This document shows positions 14,133-23,130 of a DNA stretch of 35,838 nt, piece by piece. The position numbers and the translations under genes were made by a program. Within the stretch, counting starts at the first letter, position 1, and every line of letters starts with the position of its first letter. The notes under the pieces are model-generated. The model made no database searches, had not been told where the DNA came from, and was given only the letters and a program-made list of their open reading frames with translations. This DNA comes from Roseateles chitinivorans (GTDB lineage: Bacteria; Pseudomonadota; Gammaproteobacteria; Burkholderiales; Burkholderiaceae_C), in contig NZ_PEOG01000061.1 of assembly GCF_002761755.1 (NCBI RefSeq), positions 1 through 35,838 of the forward strand, written 5' to 3'.

Positions 14133-17100
14133 ATGCGCGTGCGGACTGGCAGCAGCTGGAAGACGGCGCTCGGCGCCTGGGCAATCGCTCTGAGCGGGCT
14201 GCTCGGCGGTTGTGGCGGAGGCACTGGCGAGGCCGATGCCGCGCGCGCGCAGGCTTCGGCTGGGGCCGCTTCGACGGCGGACGAACCCGGTGTCGCCCTG
14301 CTCGCCGCCGTTCCTGACGCCGATGGCACGGGCGGTGACCGCCGCGCGCGCACCGCTGCGGTCGCCTCGCCGGACGCGCCGGCCACCTCGCTGCGCGTCC
14401 ACTACCGTCGCGCCGATGGCAATGCCGCCGGCTGGCAGATCCACACCTGGAACGCGGCCCGCAGTCCCAACTGGAACGAGGGCTGGAACGCGACAGGCAG
14501 CGACGACTTCGGCGTCTATTACGACGTGCCACTCGCCGCCGGCAGCGGCACCGTGGGCTTCCTCTTCCACAAGGGCGACGACAAGGACAACGGCGGCGCC
14601 GACCAGTCCCTGACTCTGCAAGCCGGTGCCAACGAAGTCTGGCGCCTGCAGGGCGACGGCACGACCTACACCAGCAACCCGCTGGGGCAGCCGGTGCCCG
14701 ACCTCACGACGGTGCGAGTCCATTACAAGCGCTTCGATGCCAACTACGCGGCCTGGGGCCTGCACCTGTGGAACGGCAGCGGCCTGGACACGGCCGCCCT
14801 GCCCGGCGGCGTCACGATCGACCGCTGGAACCAGCCGGTCCCGTTCAGTGCGATGCCGGGCCACGTGGCGGGCAGCGACGAGGTGATCTTCGACCTGCCG
14901 GTGCTCAATCCCCGGGACGACGCCAGCCGCAAGGCACTGGAGTTCATCATCCATGGCATGCCGCCCAACGAGAACGACAAGGACGGCCGCGACAGCAATC
15001 TCCGCATCGAGTTCGGCGCGCTGACGGTGCAGGACCGCGTCGGCCAAGTCTGGCTGGTCGAGGGCGACGCCACCGTCTACACCGCGCCGCCCGACCTGCG
15101 CCAGGTCTCCAGCACCGACGCGCGCGCGGTGTGGCTCAACAGGACGCTGGTCAAGTGGCCGCGCATGAGTCCCGGCGGCAGCGTGCGGCTGTACCACTCG
15201 GCCACCGGCCAGATCGCCGTCGCGGCCGGCGCGGCAGTGACGGGCGCCGACGGCTTCCTCACCCTGGACGCCTTCACCGGCACGGTGCCGGAGGCGGCGG
15301 CGCGACGCTTCAAGTACGTGGCCAGCGGCGCCGTCTTCGCGGTGCGCGCGGCCGACGTCCCCCGGCTTGCCGCGCTGCATCAACAGCAACTGGTGCTGGC
15401 GCAGGTCGACGCAGGCGGCCGGGTGGTGAACGCGACGACCGCGCAGATCGCCGGTGCCCTCGACGACCTCTATGCGGCCGCCTACGACGTGCCCGATCTG
15501 GGCGCCACCGTGGCCAGGGGCCACACCAGCTTCAAGGTCTGGGCGCCGACGGCGCAGAACGTCCAGCTGGTGCTGACCACGCCGGTCGGCAGTTCCTCGC
15601 TGACCCGGACGACCACCGAGCCCATGAGCCGCGAGCCCGCGACCGGCGTCTGGTCCCTGAGCAAGCCCGGCAACCTGCAAGGGGCGAGCTACCGCTACCA
15701 GGTGCAGGTGTTCGTCAAGGGCGTCGGGCTGGTGCGCAATCTGGTGGCCGATCCCTACTCGCTGGGTGTGACGCTGGGTGGACAGCAAAGCGTGGTGATG
15801 GACCTCGACGCCGGCATCACCAAGCCGCCCGGCTGGGACGCCGGCGCGCCACCGGCGACGGTGAACGCGCCGTCCGACCTGAGCATCTATGAGCTGCACG
15901 TGCGCGACTTCTCGATCAACGACGCGACCGTGCCTCCGGCACGGCGCGGCAAGTACCTCGCCTTCGCCGAGGGCGGCTCCAACGGCATGCGCCATCTGGC
16001 GGCGCTGGCTGCGGCCGGAGTGACCGACGTGCATCTGCTGCCGGCGTTCGACTTCGCCACCGTCAACGAGAAGGGCTGCGTGACGCCCTCGCCCACCGGC
16101 GCGCCGGACGGCGAGACGCAGCAGGCCGCGGTGGCCGCCGCGGCCGCGGCCGACTGCTTCAACTGGGGCTACGACCCGCAGCATTTCTCGACGCCCGAGG
16201 GCAGCTACTCGAGCAATGCGAGCGATCCGGTCGCCCGGGTGGTCGAGTTCCGCCGCATGGTGCAGGCGCTGAATGCGGCGGGCCTGCGGGTGGGCATGGA
16301 CCTGGTCTACAACCACACGACCTCGTCCGGCCAGAACGCCACCTCGGTGCTCGACAAGGTCGTGCCGAACTACTACTTCCGCTACAACGCCAGCGGCGGC
16401 ATCGAGCGCTCGACCTGCTGCGAGAACACCGCGTCCGAGAACCTCATGATGGGCAAGCTCATGATCGACTCGGCGGTCACCTGGGTGCGCGACTACCGCA
16501 TCAGCTCGCTGCGTTTCGACATCATGGGTCACCATCCGCGCGCGGTCATGGAGACGCTGAAGGCGCGCGTGGCGCAGGCCTCCGGGCGCGAGGTGCAGGT
16601 CGTCGGCGAGGGCTGGAACTTCGGCGAGGTCGCCAACGGCGCGCGCTTCGTGCAGGCGGAGATGCTGTCGCTGAACGGCTCGGGCATCGGCAGCTTCAAT
16701 CCGCTGATCCGCGATGCGGTGCGTGGCGGCGGCTGCTGCGATTCCGGCGCGGCGCTGCGGGCCAACCAGGGTTACGTGAACGGCTTCTTCTACGACAGCA
16801 ACGGCGGCAACGCCGGCCAGACCCGGGGCGAGCTGATGTGGCAGGCCGACCGGATCCGCGCATCGATGGCGGGCTCGATCCGCAGCTTCCGGATGCAGAC
16901 GAGCTGGGACGAGCTGCTGCGACTCGACCAGATCGACGTCGGCGGCATTCCAGCCGGCTGGGTGCTGGAGCCCGGCGAGGTCGTCAACTACGTCGAGAAC
17001 CACGACAACCTCACCCTGTTCGACAACAACGCGTTCCGCCTGCCGGCAGGCACCAGCCGCGAGGACCGCGCCCGCGTGCAGATCCTGGCCAGCGCGATCA

Positions 17101-17726
17101 ATGCGTTCAGCCAGGGCGTGGCGTACTTCCATGCGGGCGGGGACACGCTGCGCAGCAAGTCGCTGGACCGCAACAGCTACGACAGCGGCGACTGGTTCAA
17201 CCGGCTGGACTGGAGCTATGCCGACAACAACTTCGGCGTCGGCCTGCCGCCGGCGCGGGACAACGCCGACAACTGGGTTCATGCGCGGCCGCTGCTGGCC
17301 GACGCGGCGATCAAGCCCGGCGCCGCGGACATCGCCTGGACCCGCGACGCCTTCCGCGACCTGCTGCGCATCCGCAAGAGCTCGACGCTGCTGCGGCTGC
17401 GCACCGCGGCCGACATCCAGGCGCGGCTCAGCTTCCTGAACACCGGATCGACGCAGGAGGCGACGGTGCTGGTCGGGCGGCTGAACGGCGTCGGCTATCC
17501 GGGGGCCAACTTCGACGAGCTGGTCTACCTGATCAATGTCGACAAGACAGCGCATGCGCTGACGCTGCCCGCGCTGGCGGGTCATGCGCTGGTCCCGCAT
17601 CCGGTCCACGCGACCGGCGCGGACGCCCGCGCGCGCCAGGCCCGCTTCGACCGCGCGACCGGCCGCTTCGAGGTGCCGGCGCGTACCGCGGTCGTGTTCG
17701 TCGTTCCCGCCGCATCGGCCCGCTGA
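14133..17726 (+). CDS. pulA: Pullulanase-type alpha-1,6-glucosidase lipoprotein (GH13)
   Basis: 1197 residues. It hydrolyses alpha-1,6 branch links in pullulan, starch or glycogen. The signal peptide ends in a lipobox LLGGC (C27), so it should be a lipoprotein on the cell surface or periplasmic face. Domains: two CBM41 (PUD) modules (about 86-190 and 191-325), the pullulanase N2-like region, CBM48 ('FKVWAPTAQNVQLVL', about 465), the GH13 barrel, and a C-terminal pullulanase domain. Barrel motifs: 'FNWGYDP' (Y680), 'DLVYNHT' (723-729), nucleophile D796 in 'LRFDIMGHHP', acid/base E826 in 'VGEGWNFGE', and D958 in 'ENHDN'. The start has AGGGAGA 5 bases upstream. The stop overlaps the next start (TGATG). 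Confidence 0.96.
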   Translation: MRVRTGSSWKTALGAWAIALSGLLGGCGGGTGEADAARAQASAGAASTADEPGVALLAAVPDADGTGGDRRARTAAVASPDAPATSLRVHYRRADGNAAGWQIHTWNAARSPNWNEGWNATGSDDFGVYYDVPLAAGSGTVGFLFHKGDDKDNGGADQSLTLQAGANEVWRLQGDGTTYTSNPLGQPVPDLTTVRVHYKRFDANYAAWGLHLWNGSGLDTAALPGGVTIDRWNQPVPFSAMPGHVAGSDEVIFDLPVLNPRDDASRKALEFIIHGMPPNENDKDGRDSNLRIEFGALTVQDRVGQVWLVEGDATVYTAPPDLRQVSSTDARAVWLNRTLVKWPRMSPGGSVRLYHSATGQIAVAAGAAVTGADGFLTLDAFTGTVPEAAARRFKYVASGAVFAVRAADVPRLAALHQQQLVLAQVDAGGRVVNATTAQIAGALDDLYAAAYDVPDLGATVARGHTSFKVWAPTAQNVQLVLTTPVGSSSLTRTTTEPMSREPATGVWSLSKPGNLQGASYRYQVQVFVKGVGLVRNLVADPYSLGVTLGGQQSVVMDLDAGITKPPGWDAGAPPATVNAPSDLSIYELHVRDFSINDATVPPARRGKYLAFAEGGSNGMRHLAALAAAGVTDVHLLPAFDFATVNEKGCVTPSPTGAPDGETQQAAVAAAAAADCFNWGYDPQHFSTPEGSYSSNASDPVARVVEFRRMVQALNAAGLRVGMDLVYNHTTSSGQNATSVLDKVVPNYYFRYNASGGIERSTCCENTASENLMMGKLMIDSAVTWVRDYRISSLRFDIMGHHPRAVMETLKARVAQASGREVQVVGEGWNFGEVANGARFVQAEMLSLNGSGIGSFNPLIRDAVRGGGCCDSGAALRANQGYVNGFFYDSNGGNAGQTRGELMWQADRIRASMAGSIRSFRMQTSWDELLRLDQIDVGGIPAGWVLEPGEVVNYVENHDNLTLFDNNAFRLPAGTSREDRARVQILASAINAFSQGVAYFHAGGDTLRSKSLDRNSYDSGDWFNRLDWSYADNNFGVGLPPARDNADNWVHARPLLADAAIKPGAADIAWTRDAFRDLLRIRKSSTLLRLRTAADIQARLSFLNTGSTQEATVLVGRLNGVGYPGANFDELVYLINVDKTAHALTLPALAGHALVPHPVHATGADARARQARFDRATGRFEVPARTAVVFVVPAASAR

Positions 17727-18454
17727 TGAAAGTCCTCCCCATGACGAGCTCCTCTTCCACGGCCGCCGCCGCCCTCGCCTTCTTCTCCTTCCAGGCCGCC
17801 GGAAGCGGCCAGGACGGCCGACGCGACCGAGACACCGCCCGCGATATCCGGAACGAGCGCTCTTGCGCACCAGCGCGCCGCGCGCTGCGCCTGGCCGTCT
17901 GGTCGCTGGCCGCGGCGATGGGTCTGGGCGCTGCCGGCGCGCAGGCAACGCCGGTCGCGGTCGATGTCAGCGGCGTGCAGAGCATGGACCTGCTCGGCGA
18001 CGCGGGCAACACGGTCTGGTGGATCGACGTCGGCGCCCATGCGGTGCTGAACCGCCTGAGCTGGTCGATCACGCTCGAAGCGTTCTCGCCGAGCCTGCTG
18101 GCGGAGATGCAGCTGAGCTTCGGTGCTTCCAGCGGGCTGGACCAGGTCAGCTTCACGCCGGGCGGCGGCGATTTCCTCAGCGGCACGAGCCGCTACACGG
18201 GGATGCTCGACCTGGGCGGACTGGGCTTGAGCGTCGGCGCGGACGGCTTGCTGCGACTGGAGTTCAGCGAGGCCTTCAAGGACTTCGCGCCCGGCGTGGC
18301 CGACGGCCGCTGGCTGGGCGGCACGCTGACCTTCGACGTGACCCGTGCGACCGCGGTGCCGGAACCCGCCAGCCTGGCGCTGTCGCTCGCAGGGCTTGCC
18401 GCGATGGCGGGGCTTGGCGCGGTCAGACGTCGCGCATCCCGCCGTCCCGACTGA
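17726..18454 (+). CDS. PEP-CTERM sorting domain protein
   Basis: 242 residues. The C-terminus 'VPEPASLALSLAGLAAMAGLGAVRRRASRRPD' is a textbook PEP-CTERM signal: Pro-Glu-Pro, membrane helix, arginine cluster. Exosortase normally recognises it for surface attachment in EPS-forming bacteria; no exosortase gene is in this window. A signal-like helix (RLAVWSLAAAMGLGAAGAQA, about residues 53-72) is preceded by an odd Ser/Arg-rich stretch of ~50 residues. The frame has no better Met start closer to it. The first codon overlaps the pullulanase stop, implying translational coupling. The mature part is a beta-rich, asparagine-poor domain of unknown function. The alternative start is ATG 17741. Confidence 0.8.
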   Translation: MKVLPMTSSSSTAAAALAFFSFQAAGSGQDGRRDRDTARDIRNERSCAPARRALRLAVWSLAAAMGLGAAGAQATPVAVDVSGVQSMDLLGDAGNTVWWIDVGAHAVLNRLSWSITLEAFSPSLLAEMQLSFGASSGLDQVSFTPGGGDFLSGTSRYTGMLDLGGLGLSVGADGLLRLEFSEAFKDFAPGVADGRWLGGTLTFDVTRATAVPEPASLALSLAGLAAMAGLGAVRRRASRRPD

Positions 18455-18478
18455 CTCCCGCGCGGTCGCTCCGTGGCG

Positions 18479-18973
18479 CTATGCCGCCGACGGCACGAGC
18501 AACAAGCCCAGCACATGCTCGTCGACGTAGTGCGGCTGATCGGCGCGCTTGTAGAAGTCCCTGAGGGTCCCCTCGATCACGAAGCCCAGGCGCCGGTAGA
18601 AGGCGAGCGCCGGCTCGTTGTCGCTCTCGGCGTAGAGCTCGACGCGGCGGATGCCGTCGGCGCGGAAGTGGCTCAGCGCGTCCTCGATCATGGTCCGCCC
18701 CACGCCCTGCCCATGGCGCGCGGGATCGACGGCCAGCGTTCCCAGCAGCAGCACGTGATTCACGCGGCCCGGATAGCGCGTCGCGCGGTAGAAGCCGGCG
18801 ATCGCGCCGTCCAGCTCCCAGACCCAGAAACAGCCGCTGTCCACGAGTTCCTCGTGGATCGGCCGGAAGGCCTCGAGCGTCATCGGCTCGTAGGTCAGGT
18901 AGGGGACGACCTTCGGGTGCGAGTAGATCGCGAAGACCGCTTCCAGGTCTTCAGGACGGGCGAGACGGCGCAT
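18479..18973 (-). CDS. GNAT-family N-acetyltransferase
   Basis: 164 residues from ATG 18973. It has the GNAT fold: 'RLARPEDLEAVFAIY' N-terminus, 'LGTLAVDPARHGQGVGRTMIEDAL' with the acetyl-CoA pyrophosphate loop (R/Q-x-x-G-x-G/A type), and 'VELYAESDNEPALAFYRRLGFVIEGTLRDFYKR', typical of RimI/PhnO-like acetyltransferases such as YhhY. The substrate is unknown. The frame is open to 19195, but the extension would cross the start of the divergent aminotransferase and has no domain. ATG 18973 has GGAAG upstream and gives the normal N-terminus. Confidence 0.85.
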   Translation of the reverse strand: MRRLARPEDLEAVFAIYSHPKVVPYLTYEPMTLEAFRPIHEELVDSGCFWVWELDGAIAGFYRATRYPGRVNHVLLLGTLAVDPARHGQGVGRTMIEDALSHFRADGIRRVELYAESDNEPALAFYRRLGFVIEGTLRDFYKRADQPHYVDEHVLGLLLVPSAA

Positions 18974-19132
18974 GGAGAGGAACTTCCAGTGGAGATCAGG
19001 GTGACCGGCGATCGGGCGGGCATCGACGGACGCGGGAGTATCCGCCTCGTCCGTGCGGCGACCGAAAGTCCTGGGCGTCTTGGCCGACAGGCCGCGGTCT
19101 TCGGCCGGCCCCGGCGCTCGGCGCGCCAAAAC

Positions 19133-19138
19133 TAGAAT
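19133..19138 (+). promoter_or_regulatory. -10-like box ahead of the aminotransferase gene
   Basis: TAGAAT lies 28 bases before the ATG at 19167, leaving a leader of about 20 bases. The -35 is unclear. It would drive the aminotransferase-ybgC pair and possibly the tol genes. Confidence 0.35.
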
Positions 19139-19166
19139 GGCGGCCGCACAGCACTTGCACCGAGCG

Positions 19167-20369
19167 ATGAGACTCTCCGATCGCGTCCAGGCCATCGATC
19201 CCTTCTACGTCATGGAATGCGCCAAGCGCGCCGATGCGATCGCCCGCTCGGCGGTCTGCGATCCGGCGCAGGGCGGGCGGCCCATGATCTACCTGAACAT
19301 CGGCGAGCCCGACTTCGGCGCCAGCCCCGCCGTCCGCGAGGCCGCCGCCCGCTTCACCGCCGCGGGTCGCATTCCCTACACCCATGCCAACGGTCTGCGC
19401 GCGCTGCGCGAGCGCGTCGCCGAGTGGTACCGGCAGACACAGCAACTCGCGATCGATCCCGACCGCATCGTCATCACCGCCGGCGCCTCCGCCGCGCTGC
19501 AGCTCGCCTGCCTGGCCCTGTTCCAGGCCGGCGACGAGGTGCTGATGCCCGACCCCAGCTACCCCTGCAACCGGCACTTCGTCGCCGCCGTCGATGCGAC
19601 GCCGGTGCTGATTCCGTCCACCGCCGCCGAGCGCTTCCAGCTCAGCCTGGACCGCCTGCGCCCGCATTGGACCGAGCGCAGCCGCGGCGTGCTGCTGGCC
19701 TCGCCGAGCAATCCGACCGGCACCTCGATCGCGCCGGAAGAACTGGCCCGCCTCCACGCCTTCGTGCGCGAGCGCGGCGGCGTCACGATCGTCGACGAGA
19801 TCTACCAGCCGCTGAGCTTCGACCGCCGCTACGGACGCAGCGCGCTCGCGCTGGGCGACGACGTCGTGTCGATCAACAGCTTCTCGAAATACTTCGGCAT
19901 GACCGGCTGGCGCCTGGGCTGGCTGGTGCTGCCCGAGCCGATGATCGGCGCCGTCGAGAAGCTCGCGCAGAACCTCTACATCTGCCCGTCCACGATCGCG
20001 CAGCAGGCGGCCCTCGCCTGCTTCGAGCCCGACTCGATCGCCGAGTACGAGCGCCGGCGCGAGGAACTGCGCCGCCGCCGCGACCTGGTCGTGCCCGCCC
20101 TCGAGGCCATGGGCCTGCCGGTCCCGGTGCCGCCCGATGGCGCCTTCTACGCCTGGGCGGACGCGTCCGGCACCGGCCTGGGCAGCTGGGACCTGTGCAT
20201 GGACCTGATGACGCACGCGCAAGTCGCGCTCACACCCGGCCGCGACTTCGGCCCCGCCTTCGGCGAACGCTTCCTGCGGCTGTCCTTCGCCTCCAGCATG
20301 GACGATTTGCGCGAAGCGCTCGCCCGGATCCGCGTCCGACTCGACCAGTTGAAAGCCCGCGCCGCATGA
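19167..20369 (+). CDS. PLP-dependent class I/II aminotransferase
   Basis: 400 residues, fold type I. Features: 'IYLNIGEPDFGASPAVREAA' near residue 41, 'IPYTHANGLRALRERVAEWY', 'ASPSNPTGTSI', 'VDEIYQPLSF' and the PLP-lysine motif 'SFSKYFGMTGWRLGWLV' with K241. The C-terminal 'FLRLSFASSMDDLREALARI' carries the substrate-carboxylate arginine. It resembles the aspartate/alanine aminotransferase-like enzymes commonly placed before ybgC in Burkholderiales; the amino donor is not predictable. The stop overlaps the ybgC start (ATGA). Confidence 0.92.
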   Translation: MRLSDRVQAIDPFYVMECAKRADAIARSAVCDPAQGGRPMIYLNIGEPDFGASPAVREAAARFTAAGRIPYTHANGLRALRERVAEWYRQTQQLAIDPDRIVITAGASAALQLACLALFQAGDEVLMPDPSYPCNRHFVAAVDATPVLIPSTAAERFQLSLDRLRPHWTERSRGVLLASPSNPTGTSIAPEELARLHAFVRERGGVTIVDEIYQPLSFDRRYGRSALALGDDVVSINSFSKYFGMTGWRLGWLVLPEPMIGAVEKLAQNLYICPSTIAQQAALACFEPDSIAEYERRREELRRRRDLVVPALEAMGLPVPVPPDGAFYAWADASGTGLGSWDLCMDLMTHAQVALTPGRDFGPAFGERFLRLSFASSMDDLREALARIRVRLDQLKARAA

Positions 20370-20890
20370 ACGCCCCCGACTCCAGCGCCGTCCCGGTGCC
20401 CGCCCTGCTTGGCGGCCCGATCGCCGTCTCCGGCGCAACCGCCCCACCCGCCTACCAGCACGAGCTGCGCGTCTACTGGGAGGACACCGACGCCGGCGGC
20501 GTGGTCTTCTACGCCAACTACCTCAAGTTCATGGAACGCGCCCGCACCGAATGGCTGCGCGCGCTCGGCTTCGAGCAGGAGGCCATGCGTCGTGAGGAGG
20601 GCCTGATGTTCGTCGTCAGCGACACCGCCTTGCGCTATCTCGTCCCGGCGCGGCTCGACGACTGGCTGCGGGTCAGCGTCGAACCGGCGGAGGTCGGCCG
20701 CGCCAGCCTCACGATCGATCAGCAGGTCTGGCGCGGCGAGCAGTTGCTGACGCAGGGCCGCATCCGCATCGGCTGCGTCGACGCGCTCAGCCTGAAGCCG
20801 GCGCGCATTCCGGCCCGGATCCTGAACGCGCTGCAGGCCGCGCCGGCTTCGCGCGGCGGGCCGGGTGCGGTCTCTCCTTCGCACCGCTGA
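20366..20890 (+). CDS. ybgC: Tol-Pal-associated acyl-CoA thioesterase YbgC
   Basis: 174 residues, hotdog fold. The signature 'VYWEDTDAGGVVFYANYLKFMERARTEW' contains the catalytic aspartate, and 'SDTALRYLVPARLDDWLRVSV' is the second family block. YbgC hydrolyses acyl-CoA thioesters and sits at the head of tol-pal clusters, where it may act on phospholipid synthesis at the inner membrane. The first ~28 residues are a Pro/Ala-rich extension beyond the usual length. The ATG overlaps the aminotransferase stop. The gap to tolQ (20891-21045) contains a weak promoter-like pair, TTGCCG (20922-20927) and CACAAT (20947-20952), with a poor 19-base spacer. Confidence 0.93.
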   Translation: MNAPDSSAVPVPALLGGPIAVSGATAPPAYQHELRVYWEDTDAGGVVFYANYLKFMERARTEWLRALGFEQEAMRREEGLMFVVSDTALRYLVPARLDDWLRVSVEPAEVGRASLTIDQQVWRGEQLLTQGRIRIGCVDALSLKPARIPARILNALQAAPASRGGPGAVSPSHR

Positions 20891-21045
20891 CACGCTTCTT
20901 TGCATGTACCTGGCCCGCCGATTGCCGTCGACCCCGCCAGTCTTGTCACAATTCCGCCTTCGACCCCCGACCGGCCGCCGTTCACCGCCGGCCTCCGCGC
21001 GCCTGGGCGGCGGGCGCCGTCCTGCGATCACCCTTCGTTGACCTC

Positions 21046-21738
21046 ATGAACCAAGACCTCTCCATCATTTCCCTGATCGCCCATGCCAGCCTGACGGTGC
21101 AGCTGGTGATCGCCGCGCTGCTGCTGGTGTCGCTCGCGAGCTGGAGCGTGATCTTCAGCAAGCTGATCGCACTGGGGCGCGTCAAGGCGCGCAATGAAGG
21201 CTTCGAGCAGGAGTTCTGGTCGGGCAAGAACCTCAACGACCTCTACACCAGCGTGTCCAACCGCCCGGACGGCGCGCCGCTGGAGCGAATCTTCGCCTCG
21301 GGCATGCGCGAGTTCCTGAAGCTGCGCGAGAAGCGGGTGGTCGACGCCGGCCAGTTGCTGGACGGCGCCCGCCGCGCCATGCGCGCCAGCTACCAGCGCG
21401 AACTCGACGCGATGGAATCGCATCTGTCCTTCCTGGCGTCGGTGGGCTCGGTGTCGCCGTACGTGGGCCTGTTCGGCACCATCTGGGGGATCATGCACGC
21501 CTTCGTGGGGCTGTCCAACCTGACCCAGGTCACGCTGGCCACCGTCGCCCCGGGCATCGCCGAGGCGCTGGTCGCCACCGCCATCGGCCTGTTCGCCGCC
21601 ATCCCCGCGGTGCTGGCCTACAACCGCTTCGCGCGCCAGATCGACCGCAACGCCATCACGCTGGAGACCTTCATCGAGGAGTTCTCCAACATCCTGCAGC
21701 GCAACGCCGGCCAGCCCGCGCCGGCCGCGCAGCGCTGA
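21046..21738 (+). CDS. tolQ: TolQ, proton-channel component of Tol-Pal
   Basis: 230 residues with three membrane helices (about 17-38, 132-155 and 165-190). The segment 'SVGSVSPYVGLFGTIWGIMHAF' is the TolQ/ExbB/MotA signature, and 'TVAPGIAEALVATAIGLFAAIPAVLAYNRF' forms the third helix with polar channel residues. With TolR it uses the proton gradient to move TolA during outer-membrane constriction at division. Position directly after ybgC and before tolR favours TolQ over ExbB. The spacing to tolR is 15 bases. Confidence 0.94.
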   Translation: MNQDLSIISLIAHASLTVQLVIAALLLVSLASWSVIFSKLIALGRVKARNEGFEQEFWSGKNLNDLYTSVSNRPDGAPLERIFASGMREFLKLREKRVVDAGQLLDGARRAMRASYQRELDAMESHLSFLASVGSVSPYVGLFGTIWGIMHAFVGLSNLTQVTLATVAPGIAEALVATAIGLFAAIPAVLAYNRFARQIDRNAITLETFIEEFSNILQRNAGQPAPAAQR

Positions 21739-21753
21739 TCCGGAGGAACGGCC

Positions 21754-22194
21754 ATGCCCGCGATGTCCTCCCGCGGCGGCTCGCGCCGCCGCACGATGAA
21801 CGAGATCAACATGGTCCCCTTCATCGACGTCATGCTGGTGCTGTTGATCATCTTCATGGTCAGCGCGCCGCTCATCACCACCGGCGTCGTCGACCTGCCC
21901 AGCGTCGGCACCGCGCGCACGCAGCCGCAGCATGTGATCCAGGTGATCGTGGGAACCGACGAGCAGCTCAAGATCAAGCTCGACGGCGACCAGGATCCGT
22001 CGCCGGTGCCGCTCAAGGCGCTGGCCGCGCGCGTCAAGGACGCGCAGAAGGGCGACGCGGCCACGCCGGTCGTGATCTCCGCCGACCGCAACGTGAAGTA
22101 CGAGGCCGTCGTCAAGACGATGGACGTGCTGCAGCGCGCGGGCATCCAGCGCGTCGGGCTGGCCGTGAAGAACGGCGCCCCGGCCGATCGCTGA
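21754..22194 (+). CDS. tolR: TolR, Tol-Pal energising subunit
   Basis: 146 residues. A short basic cytoplasmic tail is followed by 'MNEINMVPFIDVMLVLLIIFMVSAPLI', one membrane helix with the essential aspartate D25. The periplasmic ExbD/TolR domain contains the 'VVISADRNVKYEAVVKTMDVLQRAGIQRVGLAV' segment. It works with TolQ as the stator. GGAGG lies close before the ATG. tolA follows after 21 bases. Confidence 0.94.
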   Translation: MPAMSSRGGSRRRTMNEINMVPFIDVMLVLLIIFMVSAPLITTGVVDLPSVGTARTQPQHVIQVIVGTDEQLKIKLDGDQDPSPVPLKALAARVKDAQKGDAATPVVISADRNVKYEAVVKTMDVLQRAGIQRVGLAVKNGAPADR

Positions 22195-22215
22195 GATCGG
22201 GAAGCGCCTCAGACG

Positions 22216-23130
22216 ATGAGCAACGCGATGGACATCGCCTCCCGATTCCACCCTGAACGCGATCCGCTGCGTCCGCCGCCGGCCCCCGGACTGGGCCGCG
22301 GCTTCAGCCTCGCCGTCGCCGCGCACGTGCTGCTGGTGGTGGCGCTGAGCTTCGGCGTGAGCTGGCGCTCGACGCCGGTGCCGGCGCTCGAGGCGGAACT
22401 GTGGTCCGCCGTTCCCCAGGCCGCCGCGCCCAAGGAACAGCTGCCGACCGACCCGCAGCCCGAGCCGCCCCGGCCGCAACCCGAGCCCCCCAGGCCGCAG
22501 CAGCCGACGCCCCAGGAGGTCCAGGCGCAGCGCGACGCGGACATCGCGGTCGCCAAGGCCAAGGAGCGCAAGCAGAAGGAAGAGCAGGAGCAGCGCGAGG
22601 CCGAGGAGAAACGCAAGCAGGAGCAGCGCCGCAAGGACGAGGCCGAGCAGAAGGAGCGCGACCGCAAGGCCAAGGAGGAGCAGGCGAAGAAGGACGAGGC
22701 CAAGGAGAAGGCGGACAAGGCCAAGACCGAGAAGGCCCGCAAGGAGGCGGAAGCCCGTGCCGAGGCGCAGCGGCAGGAGAACCTGCGGCGCATCCAGGGC
22801 ATGGCCGGCGCCAGCGGCGGCCCGACCTCGACCGGCACCGCGCTGAAGAGCTCCGGCCCGTCGGCCAACTACGCGGGCCGGATCAAGGCCCGCGTGCGGC
22901 CGAACATCATCTACGCCGATCCCGGCGGCCCGTCGAATCCGGAGGCCGAGGTCGAGGTCCGCGCCGGCCCGGACGGCACGATCGTGGCGCGCAAGATCGT
23001 CAAGTCCAGCGGCCTGCCCGACTTCGACGGCGCGGTGCTGCGCGCGCTCGACAAGACGGAGAAGCTGCCGACGGACACCGACGGCACCGTGCCGCGGGTG
23101 ATCATCATCACCTTCCGACCCCGCGAGTGA
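22216..23130 (+). CDS. tolA: TolA/TonB-like energy transducer (cell envelope integrity protein TolA)
   Basis: 304 residues. One membrane helix (about 30-50, containing a histidine in 'VAAHVLLVVALSFGV'), a Pro-rich linker (about 75-100), a long Lys/Glu/Ala/Gln helical rod (about 100-195), and a C-terminal TolA/TonB domain ('YAGRIKARVRPNIIYADPGG', 'SSGLPDFDGAVLRALDKTEKLP'). It reaches across the periplasm to Pal and the outer membrane. The order tolQ-tolR-tolA is standard, but tolB and pal do not follow; instead its last 23 bases overlap the 3' end of a convergent gene. Confidence 0.93.
   Translation: MSNAMDIASRFHPERDPLRPPPAPGLGRGFSLAVAAHVLLVVALSFGVSWRSTPVPALEAELWSAVPQAAAPKEQLPTDPQPEPPRPQPEPPRPQQPTPQEVQAQRDADIAVAKAKERKQKEEQEQREAEEKRKQEQRRKDEAEQKERDRKAKEEQAKKDEAKEKADKAKTEKARKEAEARAEAQRQENLRRIQGMAGASGGPTSTGTALKSSGPSANYAGRIKARVRPNIIYADPGGPSNPEAEVEVRAGPDGTIVARKIVKSSGLPDFDGAVLRALDKTEKLPTDTDGTVPRVIIITFRPRE

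Noticed and set aside
14091..17948. 1285-residue minus-strand open frame
   Set aside because: It is antisense to the pullulanase. Its size comes from the codon bias of the real gene, and it has no recognisable motif.
18974..19195. N-terminal extension of the GNAT gene
   Set aside because: It would cross the start of the divergent aminotransferase gene and adds no domain; the GNAT fold begins at ATG 18973.
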